Of a stretch of 35,439 nt of DNA, positions 9,121-17,945 are shown piece by piece. This DNA comes from Acidimicrobiales bacterium. Its GTDB lineage: Bacteria > Actinomycetota > Acidimicrobiia > Acidimicrobiales > VFJN01. Within the stretch, counting starts at the first letter, position 1. The number at the start of each line of letters is the position of its first letter. Below the pieces are notes generated by a model. That model saw only the letters and a program-made list of their open reading frames with translations. It was not told the origin of the DNA and did no database searches. The position numbers and the translations under genes are program-made. The stretch covers positions 1 through 35,439 of the forward strand of contig JAUXRW010000111.1 in the NCBI GenBank assembly GCA_030681555.1, read 5' to 3'.

Positions 9121-9572
9121 TCGGGATCGCAGCAGCGGCGGTGGCGCTCGGAGGCGGGGTAGTGACTGCGCCACCCACCGTCGCCACCCCCGCCCCAGTG
9201 GAGAAGCACTGCATCGTGCACGTCATCGATCGGGCTGCCAGCGGTCGGCTCCGCACGACCGAGCCCGTGTGCTCGGCGAGCCGTGCCGAGGCGGGGGCGC
9301 GCGCAGCGAGCAGCGAAATGATCGGCGTGCACTTCGAGGGGGCGGGCTACACGGGCAGCTCCTTCACCGTGGTGGGCGACGACTGCACGGGCGGGTGGCT
9401 CGACCTGAACGCCGCATGGATCAACCGGGTCTCGTCAACGCTCCACGGGTGCCCGCGGATCCGGCACTTCAACGGGTACGGCCTCACCGGCACGAACCAG
9501 ACGACGATGGCGCCCGGAGCCAACCTCGGGGCACTGAACAACCTGACCAACTCCATCCAGTACCTGCCCTAG
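9105..9572 (+). CDS. Secreted protein, possibly beta/gamma-crystallin or I36-like
   Basis: MRRWTVGIAAAAVALGGGVVTAPPTVATPA signal peptide; VHFEGAGYTGSSFTVVGDDCTGGWLDL...FNGYGLTGTNQT; in-frame alternative ATG at 9072. Confidence 0.65.
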   Translation: MRRWTVGIAAAAVALGGGVVTAPPTVATPAPVEKHCIVHVIDRAASGRLRTTEPVCSASRAEAGARAASSEMIGVHFEGAGYTGSSFTVVGDDCTGGWLDLNAAWINRVSSTLHGCPRIRHFNGYGLTGTNQTTMAPGANLGALNNLTNSIQYLP

Positions 9573-9582
9573 CGGGGACGAC

Positions 9583-9600
9583 CGGGCGATGTAACGCCCG
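9583..9600. promoter_or_regulatory. Inverted repeat CGGGCG-ATGTAA-CGCCCG upstream of the ECF sigma gene; TGTAAC may be part of a -35
   Basis: Perfect 6-bp arms read directly; promoter role is inference. Confidence 0.3.
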
Positions 9601-9624
9601 CCGGGCCGCACGCGAAGTACGGGT

Positions 9625-10242
9625 GTGAAGATCCGGCGGGCCGTGCCCACGGCATCCAGCGGCGCCGTGGATCCCGCCGCCGCGGCGAGCAGCGACCTCG
9701 ATGGGTCGCTGCTCGTCCGCGCGCGCACCGACCCGGACGCGTTCCACGCCCTCTACCGCCGCAACCACGACACGTTGCTGCGGCACTTCATGCGGCTCAC
9801 CGGCTCGGCCCACACGTCGGCCGAGCTGGCCGCAGAGACGTTCGCCCAGGCCCTCGCCTGCGTCGATCGCTACGACCCTGCCAAGGGCAACGGCACCGCC
9901 TGGCTGTTCGGGATCGCCAACCACCAGTTCCACTCGTTCCTACGGCGGGGCGACGTCGCCCGCCGGTACCGATCCAGGCTCGGCATCACCACGCCCACCA
10001 CCACCGAGGACGACATCGAGCACATCGAGGCCCTGGCCGACATCGAGGAGTTGCTCCCCCAGCTCAACGCGGCGCTCGCCCAGCTCAGCACCGGCGTGCG
10101 GGCGGCCGTGGAGCTCCGGGTCGGGCACGACCTCCCCTATGCCGAGGTGGCCGCCCGCCTGGGGTGCACGGTGGGCAGCGCGCGGGTGCGGGTGGCGCGC
10201 GGCCTCCGCAGCCTGAACGTCGCGATGCGGGAGGCCGGATGA
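9625..10242 (+). CDS. ECF-type RNA polymerase sigma factor
   Basis: FHALYRRNHDTLLRHFMRLTGS, AAETFAQAL, WLFGIANHQFHSFLRR, LRVGHDLPYAEVAARLGCTVGSARVRVARGLRSL (sigma2 and sigma4). Confidence 0.88.
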   Translation: MKIRRAVPTASSGAVDPAAAASSDLDGSLLVRARTDPDAFHALYRRNHDTLLRHFMRLTGSAHTSAELAAETFAQALACVDRYDPAKGNGTAWLFGIANHQFHSFLRRGDVARRYRSRLGITTPTTTEDDIEHIEALADIEELLPQLNAALAQLSTGVRAAVELRVGHDLPYAEVAARLGCTVGSARVRVARGLRSLNVAMREAG

Positions 10243-11003
10243 GCGCGCCCTTCGTCGACGCCCTCGGCGACGAGTTGCGGGCCGCAGCCACCCGGCGCGT
10301 CGCGGCAGTGGCGAACGGCCGTCGTCGCCGGGCCGGGCGGGCCGGAGCGCTCCTGGCTTCGGGCGCCTTGGGCGCAATCGTGCTCCTCGGGCTGGTCCAC
10401 CCGCCACCGGCGAAGGCCGACGTGCGCGTCGAGCACCTCGGCGGACGCGTCCACGTCACCCTCGTCGACGTCGAGCAGCGCGCCGAGCGGATCGAGGCGG
10501 AGCTGCGGGAGGCAGGCCTCGATGTGTCCGTGGTCGCCGTGCCCGTCGGGCCCTCGGCGGTCGGACGCTTCGTCGGCCACGTGGCCGACCGGCTGCCGCC
10601 GGAGCTCACCATGGTCGACGGTGGGCGGTCCACCTTCGCAGGCTTCTCGGTGCCCGAGGGGTGGGCCGGCCAGCTCGACCTGCAGGTCGGGCGCGTCGCC
10701 CGCGCCGGCGAGACCTATGCGGCGTTCTCCGATGCCCTCGCCCCGGGGGAGCCCCTGCAGTGCACCCAGGTGCTAGGACGCCCGGCCGTCGAGGTCGGCG
10801 CCGAGATCCAGCGACGGGCGCTGGAGCCGGCCTTCCTCGCTGTGGGTGACGGGCCGGCCCTCCGCGTCGATGCCGCCAACCTGCGGGGCAGCGGGCGAGC
10901 CCGCTGGTTCGTGACCGGGGTGGACGCCATCTCGCCGCAGGACCTGCTCGTGCGCATCGGGCCAGAGCCCCCCGCCCCGGCCAGCGAAGACCGCTCGTGC
11001 TGA
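10239..11003 (+). CDS. Single-pass membrane protein, candidate anti-sigma factor lacking an obvious zinc motif
   Basis: ATGA overlap with the sigma stop; basic N-terminus followed by AGALLASGALGAIVLLGLV TM segment. Confidence 0.65.
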   Translation: MSAPFVDALGDELRAAATRRVAAVANGRRRRAGRAGALLASGALGAIVLLGLVHPPPAKADVRVEHLGGRVHVTLVDVEQRAERIEAELREAGLDVSVVAVPVGPSAVGRFVGHVADRLPPELTMVDGGRSTFAGFSVPEGWAGQLDLQVGRVARAGETYAAFSDALAPGEPLQCTQVLGRPAVEVGAEIQRRALEPAFLAVGDGPALRVDAANLRGSGRARWFVTGVDAISPQDLLVRIGPEPPAPASEDRSC

Positions 11004-11569
11004 CCTCACCCACGACAGACGTGCCGGGCGCGGTGGTGCACGTCGACGTGCGCCCGGACGCGCTGCGCCTCGCGCTGCTCCACGTGGTGGAGGAGGCCGG
11101 CTGGACGACGGTCCTCCGGGCCACGGACGACGCAGCACGGGTGAGCGACCGCGTCCCGCGCCCGTCGCCCGGGCCTCCCCTGGACGTGCTTGTGGTGCCG
11201 CCGACGGCGAGAGCGAGCCGGCGGGCCCTCGACGCGTTCGCCGCCGGGGTGGTGCGATCGATCGTGCTCACCACCGTGCCCACCGACCTCACCGTCGCCC
11301 TGGCGCTGGTCCGGCGAGGCGTCCACGCCCTCCCCGCCACCATCATGGCCGACGCCCACCGGTGGCCCGCCCTCCGGCCCCGGCTAGAGCGCACCCTGCA
11401 CCTCGTGCTCCGCGGCCGCAGCAACGCCGACATCGCCCGGAGCACGCACCAGTCCGAAGCCACGGTGAAGCGCGATGTCGCCGATCTGCTCCGGGCCTTC
11501 GACGTGAGGAACCGCGTGGCGCTGGCCGCGACGGTGATTGAGCTCGGCTACGGGCCCGAGGCCGCATGA
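10997..11569 (+). CDS. LuxR-type HTH regulator with a degenerate receiver-like N-terminal domain
   Basis: LHLVLRGRSNADIARSTHQSEATVKRDVADLLRAFDVRNRVALAA; GTG start overlaps the preceding gene. Confidence 0.75.
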   Translation: MLTSPTTDVPGAVVHVDVRPDALRLALLHVVEEAGWTTVLRATDDAARVSDRVPRPSPGPPLDVLVVPPTARASRRALDAFAAGVVRSIVLTTVPTDLTVALALVRRGVHALPATIMADAHRWPALRPRLERTLHLVLRGRSNADIARSTHQSEATVKRDVADLLRAFDVRNRVALAATVIELGYGPEAA

Positions 11570-11843
11570 TCGGCCCGACGGCCGGCCCGAGCACCTCGTG
11601 GCTAGCGACCGGAATCGAGGTCGTCGGGGTTCATGGTCCCTCTTGGGAGTCGAGGTGGCGTGTCCACAGCTCCCACTAAGGCATGAGCCAGCTGTCGAGC
11701 GCGTACGGCTCTTTTTCGAGCCGGTGGATCCGCTGCTTGCGGTCGGTCCGTGCGGACACGAAGCCGGCGCCGGGGAGGACGCGGAGGTGAGCGGACTCGG
11801 TCGGCTGGTGCACGCCAAGGTCGTCGACGAGGGATGGAGGTGC

Positions 11844-12374
11844 CTACCGGTGCGACTCGAGGCGGATCCGGAGCGGTGCGACCACCCACAGGCCGATCAG
11901 CACCAGCGTCACCGGCGCCACCAGCAGGACGGCGACCGGCGTCCCGAACACGAGGCGGAGGACGCAGAGCAGCGCGGCCAGCAGCGACGCCGCGAGCAGG
12001 ACGAGCCCGCCGAGCGTCGTGCGGATGGCCCATCGGAGACGCGCCCGCCGGGCCTGTCGGTCGGAGACGCGGTGGAACACCGCAGGCGTGAGGAGGCAGA
12101 CGACCGCGCACCAAGCGCCGACCAGCGCCACACCGAACAGCGTGCGGCCGGCATCGTCGAGCTCGGGGAAGCGATTGGCGAAGGGAACGGTGAGGAGGAA
12201 GGCCAGGAGCACCTGGACGCCGGGCAGGATGACGCGCAGCTCCTGCAGCAGCCCGTAGTAGCGGGTGCGCAGTTCCTCGCGGTCCTGCTCGTCGTCGAGC
12301 TCCTTCAGGTTCCGATCGTTGCGCTCGTCGGCGTCCTCGTCGTGTTGGGGACCGGGGTCGGCCGGGTCGGTCAC
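11844..12374 (-). CDS. DUF6328-like membrane protein
   Basis: ELRTRYYGLLQELRVILPGVQVLLAFLLTVPFANRFPELDDAGRTLF followed by TM segments. Confidence 0.8.
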   Translation of the reverse strand: MTDPADPGPQHDEDADERNDRNLKELDDEQDREELRTRYYGLLQELRVILPGVQVLLAFLLTVPFANRFPELDDAGRTLFGVALVGAWCAVVCLLTPAVFHRVSDRQARRARLRWAIRTTLGGLVLLAASLLAALLCVLRLVFGTPVAVLLVAPVTLVLIGLWVVAPLRIRLESHR

Positions 12375-12477
12375 GTCAAGGGGTGCGGGTCATGCGGGCG
12401 CAGGATCTGGGATCGGCGGCGGTCCCGGCTCGGGGGTGGGGTCGGGCACAGTGGGTCCGGGCGGGAAGGGATCCCCG

Positions 12478-12493
12478 CTCGTCGCGCGACGAG
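12478..12493. promoter_or_regulatory. Perfect 16-bp palindrome CTCGTCGCGCGACGAG in the divergent region
   Basis: Read directly; lies between divergent 11844-12374 (-) and 12603-14039 (+). Confidence 0.3.
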
Positions 12494-12602
12494 GAGCAGG
12501 AGCGTCGTCCATCACCCGTCTATGCCCCGTCCACCGTCCGGTCATCCACCCGCACCCACGCAAGTACGGCTCGGCCGCCCGCGGCGCGGGTAAGCCTTCG
12601 GC

Positions 12603-14039
12603 ATGGCCCAGGTCAGTCGCGTTCTCGATCCGGCACCGGTCTCCAGCTTGCAGGACCACCAGCGCTCAGGCGGGGGCAAAGCCCTCGAAGCCGCTCGCGC
12701 CGCCGAGCCCGTGGCCGTGATCGAGGTCGTCGAGGCCTCCGGGCTCCGCGGGCGCGGTGGCGCCGGGTTCCCCACCGGCACGAAGTGGCGGACCGTCGCG
12801 GGGATGGGCGGCGCCGAACCGGCCGTCGTGGTGATCAACGCGGCCGAGGGCGAGCCGGGCACGTTCAAGGACCGCACCCTCCTTCGTCGCAACCCCTACA
12901 AGGTGCTCGAAGGGGCGCTCATCGCCGCCCACGCGATCGCCGCCGACCGCATCGTGGTCGGTATGAAGCGCTCGGCCACCGTCGAGCGCAAGAGCATCGA
13001 GCGGGCGATCGCCGAGTTGGTCGCGGCGGGGTGGGATCAAGGGATCACCATCGAGGTCTCCGCCCAGTCCGACCGCTATTTGCTGGGAGAGGAGACGGCC
13101 CTGCTCGAGGTGATCGCCGGTCGGCCGCCGTTCCCTCGCATCGCACCTCCCTACCGGTCGGGTGCCGAGCAGGTGGGGGATGACGTGACCTCGAGTGCCG
13201 GCACCGAGTTGGCCGACCCCGAGGGCAGCACCGGCGCCCCGGCGACCCTTGTGAACAACGTCGAGACGCTGGCCAACATCCCGGCCGTCGTCTTCGACGG
13301 CCCGGACGCATTCCGCTCCCTGGGAACTGCGGAGTCCCCCGGCACGATCATCTGCACCGTGACCGGCCGCACCGAACGGGCCGGCGTGGGCGAGTTCGAG
13401 CTCGGCACCCCGCTGCGCGTCGTCATCGAGGAGCTGGGAGGTCCCGTGATCGGCCGGGAGATCCTCGGGGTGCTCTCGGGCACTGCCAACCCGATCCTCC
13501 CCGGGAGCGCGCTCGACACGCCACTGTCGTGGGAGGCGCTCGCAGCCGCCGGCGGGGGCCTCGGCTCCGCGGGGTTCATCGTCCTCGACGATGACGTGGA
13601 CATGGTGGCCGTGGCCCATGGCGTGTCCCGCTTCCTGTCCGTGGAGTCCTGCGGTCAGTGCACCCCGTGCAAGCAGGACGGGCTGTCGATCACCTCGATC
13701 CTCGATCGGGCGCGCACCTCGGCACCCGAATCGCAGGACCTCGACGAGCTCAGCTACCTGGCCGCCCGGATCACCACCGGTGCCCGGTGCTTCCTCGCCC
13801 AGCAGCACCAGCTCGTGGCGACGAGCCTGCTGCAGCACTTCCCCGACTCCCTGGCCGCCCACGCCGACCCGAACGGGCGAGGGCCGGCCGACGCCTTCCC
13901 GATCGTTCCCCTCGTGGACATCGTGGATGATCAGGCGGTGCTCGATCTCGGCGCGCTGGAGGTCACCCCGGACTGGAGCCAGGGCAACGACTCGGGAGCG
14001 TCACCCGCCGAGCGCATCGACGTGCGCTCGGGCACTTAG
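12603..14039 (+). CDS. NuoF-like NADH:quinone oxidoreductase 51 kDa-type flavoprotein, standalone
   Basis: GLRGRGGAGFPTGTKW, INAAEGEPGTFKDR, EETALLEVIAG, ESCGQCTPCKQD plus GARCFLAQ Fe-S ligand motifs. Confidence 0.88.
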   Translation: MAQVSRVLDPAPVSSLQDHQRSGGGKALEAARAAEPVAVIEVVEASGLRGRGGAGFPTGTKWRTVAGMGGAEPAVVVINAAEGEPGTFKDRTLLRRNPYKVLEGALIAAHAIAADRIVVGMKRSATVERKSIERAIAELVAAGWDQGITIEVSAQSDRYLLGEETALLEVIAGRPPFPRIAPPYRSGAEQVGDDVTSSAGTELADPEGSTGAPATLVNNVETLANIPAVVFDGPDAFRSLGTAESPGTIICTVTGRTERAGVGEFELGTPLRVVIEELGGPVIGREILGVLSGTANPILPGSALDTPLSWEALAAAGGGLGSAGFIVLDDDVDMVAVAHGVSRFLSVESCGQCTPCKQDGLSITSILDRARTSAPESQDLDELSYLAARITTGARCFLAQQHQLVATSLLQHFPDSLAAHADPNGRGPADAFPIVPLVDIVDDQAVLDLGALEVTPDWSQGNDSGASPAERIDVRSGT

Positions 14040-14063
14040 GGGCGCCCGATCACCGGCTCGCGA

Positions 14064-14258
14064 TCAAACGGAGCTCGGACCCAGGAAGGGATCGCCTCCG
14101 ACCTCGGCGGACGGCCACGGATCGCCGACCTCGTCACCGTCGAGGAACGGGTCGACCGGCCAGTCCAGGGCTTCGTCGAACCGGGCCATGAGGTCGTGGA
14201 GGAACGTCATGCCCCGGTTTCCCCGGCGCTCGCGGAGAGTAAACGCCTTGCTTGACAA
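14064..14258 (-). CDS. Possible small protein with repeated DPFL motif
   Basis: MSSKAFTLRERRGNRGMTFLHDLMARFDEALDWPVDPFLDGDEVGDPWPSAEVGGDPFLGPSSV; occupies an otherwise empty interval. Confidence 0.35.
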   Translation of the reverse strand: MSSKAFTLRERRGNRGMTFLHDLMARFDEALDWPVDPFLDGDEVGDPWPSAEVGGDPFLGPSSV

Positions 14259-14376
14259 GAACAGCAGCGACTCCCGTCACACCTACCGCCCCCGTCCAAG
14301 TCGTTCCGTCCCGTTGTGGCGGTTCGACCTCGGATTCGCCGGGTTCGAATGTTCTTCGCAGGGGTACGTCTGGGAC

Positions 14377-14589
14377 ATGGCCAAGACCAACCTCATCACC
14401 GCCCTGACGGCGTCCATCCTCCTGGGGCTCGGTTCCCTGGGCGTCGCCGCCTGCTCCGACGAAGACGGCGACGGTGGCACCACCGACGAGGAGATCGAGG
14501 ACGTCGAGGACACCGTGGACTCCGTGCAGGACGAGGTCGAAGAGGAGATCGACTCCCAGGGCGAGGGCAGCAACGAGGACAACGAGTAG
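14377..14589 (+). CDS. Small acidic predicted lipoprotein
   Basis: MAKTNLITALTASILLGLGSLGVAACSDEDGDGG: signal plus lipobox-like VAAC, acidic remainder. Confidence 0.7.
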   Translation: MAKTNLITALTASILLGLGSLGVAACSDEDGDGGTTDEEIEDVEDTVDSVQDEVEEEIDSQGEGSNEDNE

Positions 14590-14607
14590 CGCCCCCGCCC
14601 GGCGCCC

Positions 14608-14659
14608 GCTCTGGGCCGCCGTCCGTGGGCTCGGCTCTGGGCCGCCGTCAGTGGGCTCG
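14608..14659. repeat. 26-bp tandem duplication, one mismatch
   Basis: gctctgggccgccgtc(c/a)gtgggctcg twice in a row. Confidence 0.95.
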
Positions 14660-14860
14660 GGGGTCCTTCATGACGCACGGTGCCGGCGGCGATGCCGGCG
14701 ATGGCGGAGCGTTTCGGCCACGTCAGCGACCCCGACGATCCTGCGTCCGTGCGCCGCCACGCCCACACCGCCGTCGCGACTCCTTTTCGGCAGCCTCGTC
14801 GAGGGCAGTCCTCGCCCCTGAGCCACGGGCTGAGCGCAGGGTGCGTGCCCCGCGGGGCCG

Positions 14861-15796
14861 TCAGGCGTGGAGGTGGAGGCGGACGATCTGCTCGTCGGGC
14901 AGCACGCGGAGCTGCACGAGGTCGCACAGCTGGTGCATCAGCCAGAGGCCCCGTCCGCCGAACCGTTCGGTGGACGGCCGTCGGCGACCGGCTAGGGGAT
15001 CGCAGATGCGGCCCTTGTCGCGGAACTCGAAGATGAGCGCGCCCGCCTCGATCCACATCGCCATGGAGCCCGAGCCGCCGCCGTGACGGATGCAGTTCGT
15101 AGCCGCCTCGGTGACCGCGAGCACGGCGTCGTCGCAGCGGGCTGCGGTGAGGCCGACCTCATGGCCTGCGGCTGCGGCGCGCTGGCGGAGCATTCGCAGC
15201 TCGTCCACGCCGAAGTGCACCACCTGGGCGTGGGCGGGCGCGGGCGGCAGCGGCGTTCCGATCCAGTCGGGCACGGCGTCCCAGTACGCGCTGCTCGGCT
15301 CGGCGCCGTGGACGCTGCTCACGGTCGGGTGGTTCCGATGGGCCTCGTCGATGACCACCTCGGGCAGCACCCGCGTGTCGTAGGGGCACAGCAGCGTGAA
15401 CCCGAACGCGTCGGCGAAGGCCACGTTGAGCAGCGCCTCGTGCCGCTCGCACTCCACGAGCTGGTCGGGGGTGCGCTCGCTCCAGATCGGCTCGCCGATT
15501 CCTCTGGCGGGGCGGCCCTCCGCGACGAACGGGTCGGCGAAGTCCGCCCAGGCGGGGATGATCCACGCCGGGTTCCGCCCCATCTGGTCCATCCGCACGA
15601 AGTGGAGCTCGTCGGAGGCCACCCGGGCGAAGTTCGGCTCGATCAGCTCGAGGCGCGACGGGGGCACGGCCACGAGCACGGGCTCCCCGGCGTCGAGCCC
15701 CTCGGTGATGAACGCCGTCGTGCGGGTGATGTACTCCTCGTCGCTCCCGTAGAGGAAGGCGTCGTGGACGAACGGGCGGGGCGTCATGAGGCTCAT
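14861..15796 (-). CDS. RsbA-like anti-sigma regulator: MEDS sensor domain plus HATPase_c_2 kinase domain
   Basis: HDAFLYGSDEEYITRTTAFITEGLDAGEPVLVAVPP (MEDS); AVTEAATNCIRHG, FEFRDKG, GGRGLWLMHQLCD (N and G boxes). Confidence 0.85.
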   Translation of the reverse strand: MSLMTPRPFVHDAFLYGSDEEYITRTTAFITEGLDAGEPVLVAVPPSRLELIEPNFARVASDELHFVRMDQMGRNPAWIIPAWADFADPFVAEGRPARGIGEPIWSERTPDQLVECERHEALLNVAFADAFGFTLLCPYDTRVLPEVVIDEAHRNHPTVSSVHGAEPSSAYWDAVPDWIGTPLPPAPAHAQVVHFGVDELRMLRQRAAAAGHEVGLTAARCDDAVLAVTEAATNCIRHGGGSGSMAMWIEAGALIFEFRDKGRICDPLAGRRRPSTERFGGRGLWLMHQLCDLVQLRVLPDEQIVRLHLHA

Positions 15797-17490
15797 GGCC
15801 GGCCCGTCCCAGGGGACGGTACGGGCGCTCCCGCATCGTGACCATTCCGGGGGACCGCCATGGCGCCAGGGTACGCGAGCGACGGTGGGGAGTTCGAAGC
15901 GCGGCGGGCCAGGGCGCTACGGAGCCGTCGTCCCCGGTCGTGCCAGATCGCAGCCCGAGCGGCGTTCGCGCCGCAGGCGCCGTGCACGGAACCGCCCGGG
16001 TGGGCCGAGGCCGAGCCGAGGAACAGCCCCGCGATGGGGGTCTCTGGGCGGGCGAGGCCCGGTACGGGCCGGAAGATGAGCTGTTGATGGAGCTGGGAAG
16101 AGCCGCCGCCGATGTCGCCACCGACCAGCGAGGGGTTCGCGCTCTGCAGGTCGGCCGGCCCCTGCACGTGACGGGCCATCACCGCCGACCGGAACCCCGG
16201 CGCGTGGGCCTCGAGCCGGTCCTCCATGCGCTCCACGAAGCGGTCGAGGGCGGGCCCGATCAGGAGTCCGGTGGCGTCGATCTGGCCGCCCGCGTCGTTG
16301 ACGATGTGCTGCGGGACGTGGGTGTAGGCCCAGAGCGACTCGGTGCCCGCCGGGGATCGGGTGGGATCGCTCGTCGTCATCTGTCCGACGAGCAGGAACG
16401 GCTTGGCCGGGATCTGCCCCATGGCGAGCTCCGCCGCGGTGAGGGTGAGCTCGTCGAGTGAGTCGGCGATGTGAACGGTGCCAGCTCCCCGCAGCCCGGG
16501 GTCGCTCCACGGCACCCGCTCCCGCAGCGCCCAGTTGACCTTGACCGTGGCGTGCGCACGGTGGAACCGGCGCAGCCCGGCTCGGAACGCGACCGGGAGG
16601 TCGTCGGGATCGACCAAGTGATCGTAGAGCACCTGAGCATCGCACGCGGCGATGACGGCTCGGCGCGCCGCGATCGGCCCGGCCCCCGTGTGCACGACGG
16701 CGGCCCGACCGTTGCTCACCTCGATGCGCTCGACGGGGCGGCGGCACCGGAGCACCCCTCCGGCCTGGCTCAGGCGGTCGACGAGCGCCGCGGTGATCTG
16801 CCCCGCCCCTCCGACGGGCACGGGGAAGCCGACCGTCTGGGCCAGGCCGCAGAGCATCCAGCCCAGCAGGGCGCTCGGGGCCGCTTCCGGGGGAACGTCG
16901 GCGTGCAGAGCGTTGCCTGCCAGCAGCAGCGTGGGGTCCGGCCCGCCGAAGCGCTCCTCGCCCAGGCGCCGAACCGGGAGGATGGCGAGGCGGGCCAGGT
17001 CGAACACCTCGGTGCGGGCTGCGGCGGCGAGGCGGAGCCCGGCCCGCACGGGCGGGAACGGCCCGAGCAGTGCGCTCAGCATCTGGGCGCCGAACCGGTC
17101 CCACGACGCTGCCAGCTCCAGCCACGCCTTGCCGTCGCCACGGTGGGCTCGGTCCAGCCCGTCGGCGGTCAGCGAGGCGTTGCGGTGGAGGAGGACGGCC
17201 GGACCGTGCGCTGCTGCATGCCCGAGCACCACCGGGGCGTGGGCCCACCGCAGGCCGTGCTCCTGGAGGCCGAGCCGCGCCATGACGGGCGACGCCGCGG
17301 TCATCGGGTAGAACGCGGAGAAGAGATCCGTCTGGAACCCGGGGGCGGTGGTCTCCGCGCTGCGCACCGCACCGCCGGGGGCTTCGGCGGCATCGACGAC
17401 CACGACCTCCCAGCCGGCGTCGGCGAGGTCGTTGGCCGCCACCAGGCCGTTGTGGCCTGCGCCGATGACGACCGCGTCGACCGACTGCAT
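15793..17490 (-). CDS. CrtI/PYROXD2-like FAD-dependent oxidoreductase
   Basis: DAVVIGAGHNGLVAANDLADAGWEVVVVDAAEAPGGAVRS (dinucleotide-binding) and GLFLGSASAHPGGSVHGACGANAA C-terminal motif; ATG at 17490. Confidence 0.9.
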   Translation of the reverse strand: MQSVDAVVIGAGHNGLVAANDLADAGWEVVVVDAAEAPGGAVRSAETTAPGFQTDLFSAFYPMTAASPVMARLGLQEHGLRWAHAPVVLGHAAAHGPAVLLHRNASLTADGLDRAHRGDGKAWLELAASWDRFGAQMLSALLGPFPPVRAGLRLAAAARTEVFDLARLAILPVRRLGEERFGGPDPTLLLAGNALHADVPPEAAPSALLGWMLCGLAQTVGFPVPVGGAGQITAALVDRLSQAGGVLRCRRPVERIEVSNGRAAVVHTGAGPIAARRAVIAACDAQVLYDHLVDPDDLPVAFRAGLRRFHRAHATVKVNWALRERVPWSDPGLRGAGTVHIADSLDELTLTAAELAMGQIPAKPFLLVGQMTTSDPTRSPAGTESLWAYTHVPQHIVNDAGGQIDATGLLIGPALDRFVERMEDRLEAHAPGFRSAVMARHVQGPADLQSANPSLVGGDIGGGSSQLHQQLIFRPVPGLARPETPIAGLFLGSASAHPGGSVHGACGANAARAAIWHDRGRRLRSALARRASNSPPSLAYPGAMAVPRNGHDAGAPVPSPGTGRP

Positions 17491-17945
17491 CAGGCCACGG
17501 CCGGCTCTCGCTCCGCGGCGCGCACGATCTGCTCGAGCACCTGCTGGGCCTCCGCCCCGGCTCGAGCGGCCAGGCCGAGCCGACCGGCCAGCCGACCCAC
17601 GGGGCCGAACGGCATCTTGTACCGCATGGTGAGGCACACCTCGGTGCCCCCCGCATGCTCGGCCAGCGTCTCGTCCATCTCGACGGAGACGCCCGGGAGC
17701 AGCTTGCCGGACAGGGCGATCCGCCGTTCGGGCTCGAAGCGCTCGACCCGCCAACGCGACGAGAACGAACGACCGGCGACGACGACGGTCTGGGTGAACT
17801 GGTCGCCTACCCCGCTCAGCTGTGCCGGACCCTCCACCGCCGTCGTGCTCGGCGACCATGCCTCCAGCTGCCCCACGTCGAGGAGCAGCGCCCAGACCCG
17901 GGCCGGCGGCACCCCGGCGATCGAGCAGCGGCGGATCTCGGTCAT
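17490..17945 (-). CDS. SRPBCC family protein
   Basis: VPPARVWALLLDVGQLEAWSPSTTAVEGPAQLSGVGDQF, START-like fold pattern; TGATG coupling to the next gene. Confidence 0.8.
   Translation of the reverse strand: MTEIRRCSIAGVPPARVWALLLDVGQLEAWSPSTTAVEGPAQLSGVGDQFTQTVVVAGRSFSSRWRVERFEPERRIALSGKLLPGVSVEMDETLAEHAGGTEVCLTMRYKMPFGPVGRLAGRLGLAARAGAEAQQVLEQIVRAAEREPAVA

Noticed and set aside
14221-14270. TTGACA-like -35 (gcTTGACAag) upstream of the small lipoprotein
   Set aside because: No convincing -10 at proper spacing and more than 100 bp from the start codon
14331-14360. gggttcgaat, resembling a tRNA T-loop
   Set aside because: Flanking bases do not form a 5-bp T-stem and no acceptor stem or anticodon arm can be found upstream
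14680-15036. 118-aa + strand ORF
   Set aside because: Second half is antisense to the RsbA-like HATPase domain and becomes Gly/Arg-rich
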